From the NCBI GenBank assembly GCA_022600195.1, contig JAHZKX010000011.1, positions 21,001 to 85,000 of the forward strand: 64,000 nucleotides of DNA, given 5' to 3'. Made by a program: the position numbers and the translations under genes. A model generated the notes under the pieces. The model had not been told where the DNA came from, ran no database searches, and worked only from the letters and a program-made list of their open reading frames with translations. The stretch comes from Planctomycetota bacterium (GTDB lineage: Bacteria; Planctomycetota; Planctomycetia; Planctomycetales; Planctomycetaceae). This document shows positions 63,836-64,000 of the stretch, in pieces. Each line of letters begins with the position of its first letter. Positions within the stretch are counted from its first letter, which is position 1.

Positions 63836-64000
63836 AAAAACACTTTCCCATTAGATAAGATTTTTAAATAAATATGAATATATGATAACAAGAAGCATTC
63901 CTCACTGTGGGAAGCATAAATGTAAATTCAGTATTTATTGGTTTTTCTTTTCCTGATCGTTTCCATGAATTGATAGTGTTGTCAAATGATTCATTTCAAG
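63836..64000. other. window end, no gene
   Basis: 165 AT-rich bases upstream of the DUF1559 gene, presumably its promoter region. I see no ORF and no clear box. Confidence 0.4.

Noticed and set aside
1..64000. CRISPR array, insertion sequence, prophage or rRNA
   Set aside because: I found no regularly spaced repeats with spacers, no transposase or integrase, no phage structural genes and no rRNA sequence.

Overview
The window looks like chromosomal DNA of a planctomycete, probably a Gimesia-like member of the Planctomycetaceae. The grounds are families typical of that group: DUF1559 pilin-like proteins, a DUF1552 protein next to a DUF1587/1592/1588/1585 haem protein with a LamG domain, ECF sigma factors with membrane partners, RNase Y and secreted beta-helix proteins. 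This placement comes from gene content only. I see no transposase, integrase, prophage structural gene, CRISPR array or rRNA.

Region by region. (1) 98-1448: a leftward array of 13 different tRNA genes plus a tRNA fragment, several with odd acceptor ends or a reduced D arm. Then comes a geneless stretch (1449-1883) with terminator-like hairpins on both strands. (2) 1884-8185: a creatininase-like enzyme; an ECF sigma factor with a membrane partner carrying a thioredoxin-like CPHC domain; secreted proteins; a small LexA/signal-peptidase-like ORF without an obvious start. (3) 8198-12290: a DUF1592-DUF1552 pair. (4) 12608-20403: the most interesting part. A leftward operon (RpoD-like sigma, DCC/DUF393, flavin oxidoreductase, DUF1365, CFA-type methyltransferase, DUF1295, second CFA-type methyltransferase) is divergent from a MerR/LitR-CarH-like regulator whose cobalamin-ligand His is Tyr. 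The space between them holds three copies of a tandem TCGTTCA-type repeat. I read this as a candidate light- or oxidative-stress-responsive lipid-modification module. (5) 20465-25438: cupin, PaiB-like protein, RNase Y, TilS. (6) 25703-32059: two MFS transporters, a threonine-synthase-like PLP enzyme, a D-2-hydroxyacid dehydrogenase and a TauE/SafE exporter; most of it looks like one transcription unit of unknown substrate. (7) 32056-35973: a probable arsenosugar locus (two glycosyltransferases divergent from ArsM and ArsS). (8) 36494-37827: a very acidic small protein and purine nucleoside phosphorylase. (9) 37869-57531: a surface polysaccharide locus with a complete legionaminic-acid-type nonulosonate operon of the GDP-sugar kind, UDP-xylose/uronate enzymes, a MurJ-like flippase, O-antigen polymerase, initiating sugar transferase, asparagine synthase, glycosyltransferase, deacetylase and formyltransferase. 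(10) 57566-63835: creatininase-like enzyme with an Na+/solute symporter, zinc-ribbon protein, ZIP transporter, CDP-alcohol phosphatidyltransferase, lipoprotein and DUF1559 protein.

Many genes are translationally coupled by 4-bp overlaps, which supports the operons proposed here. All functions are read from protein motifs and gene context; no database search was possible.
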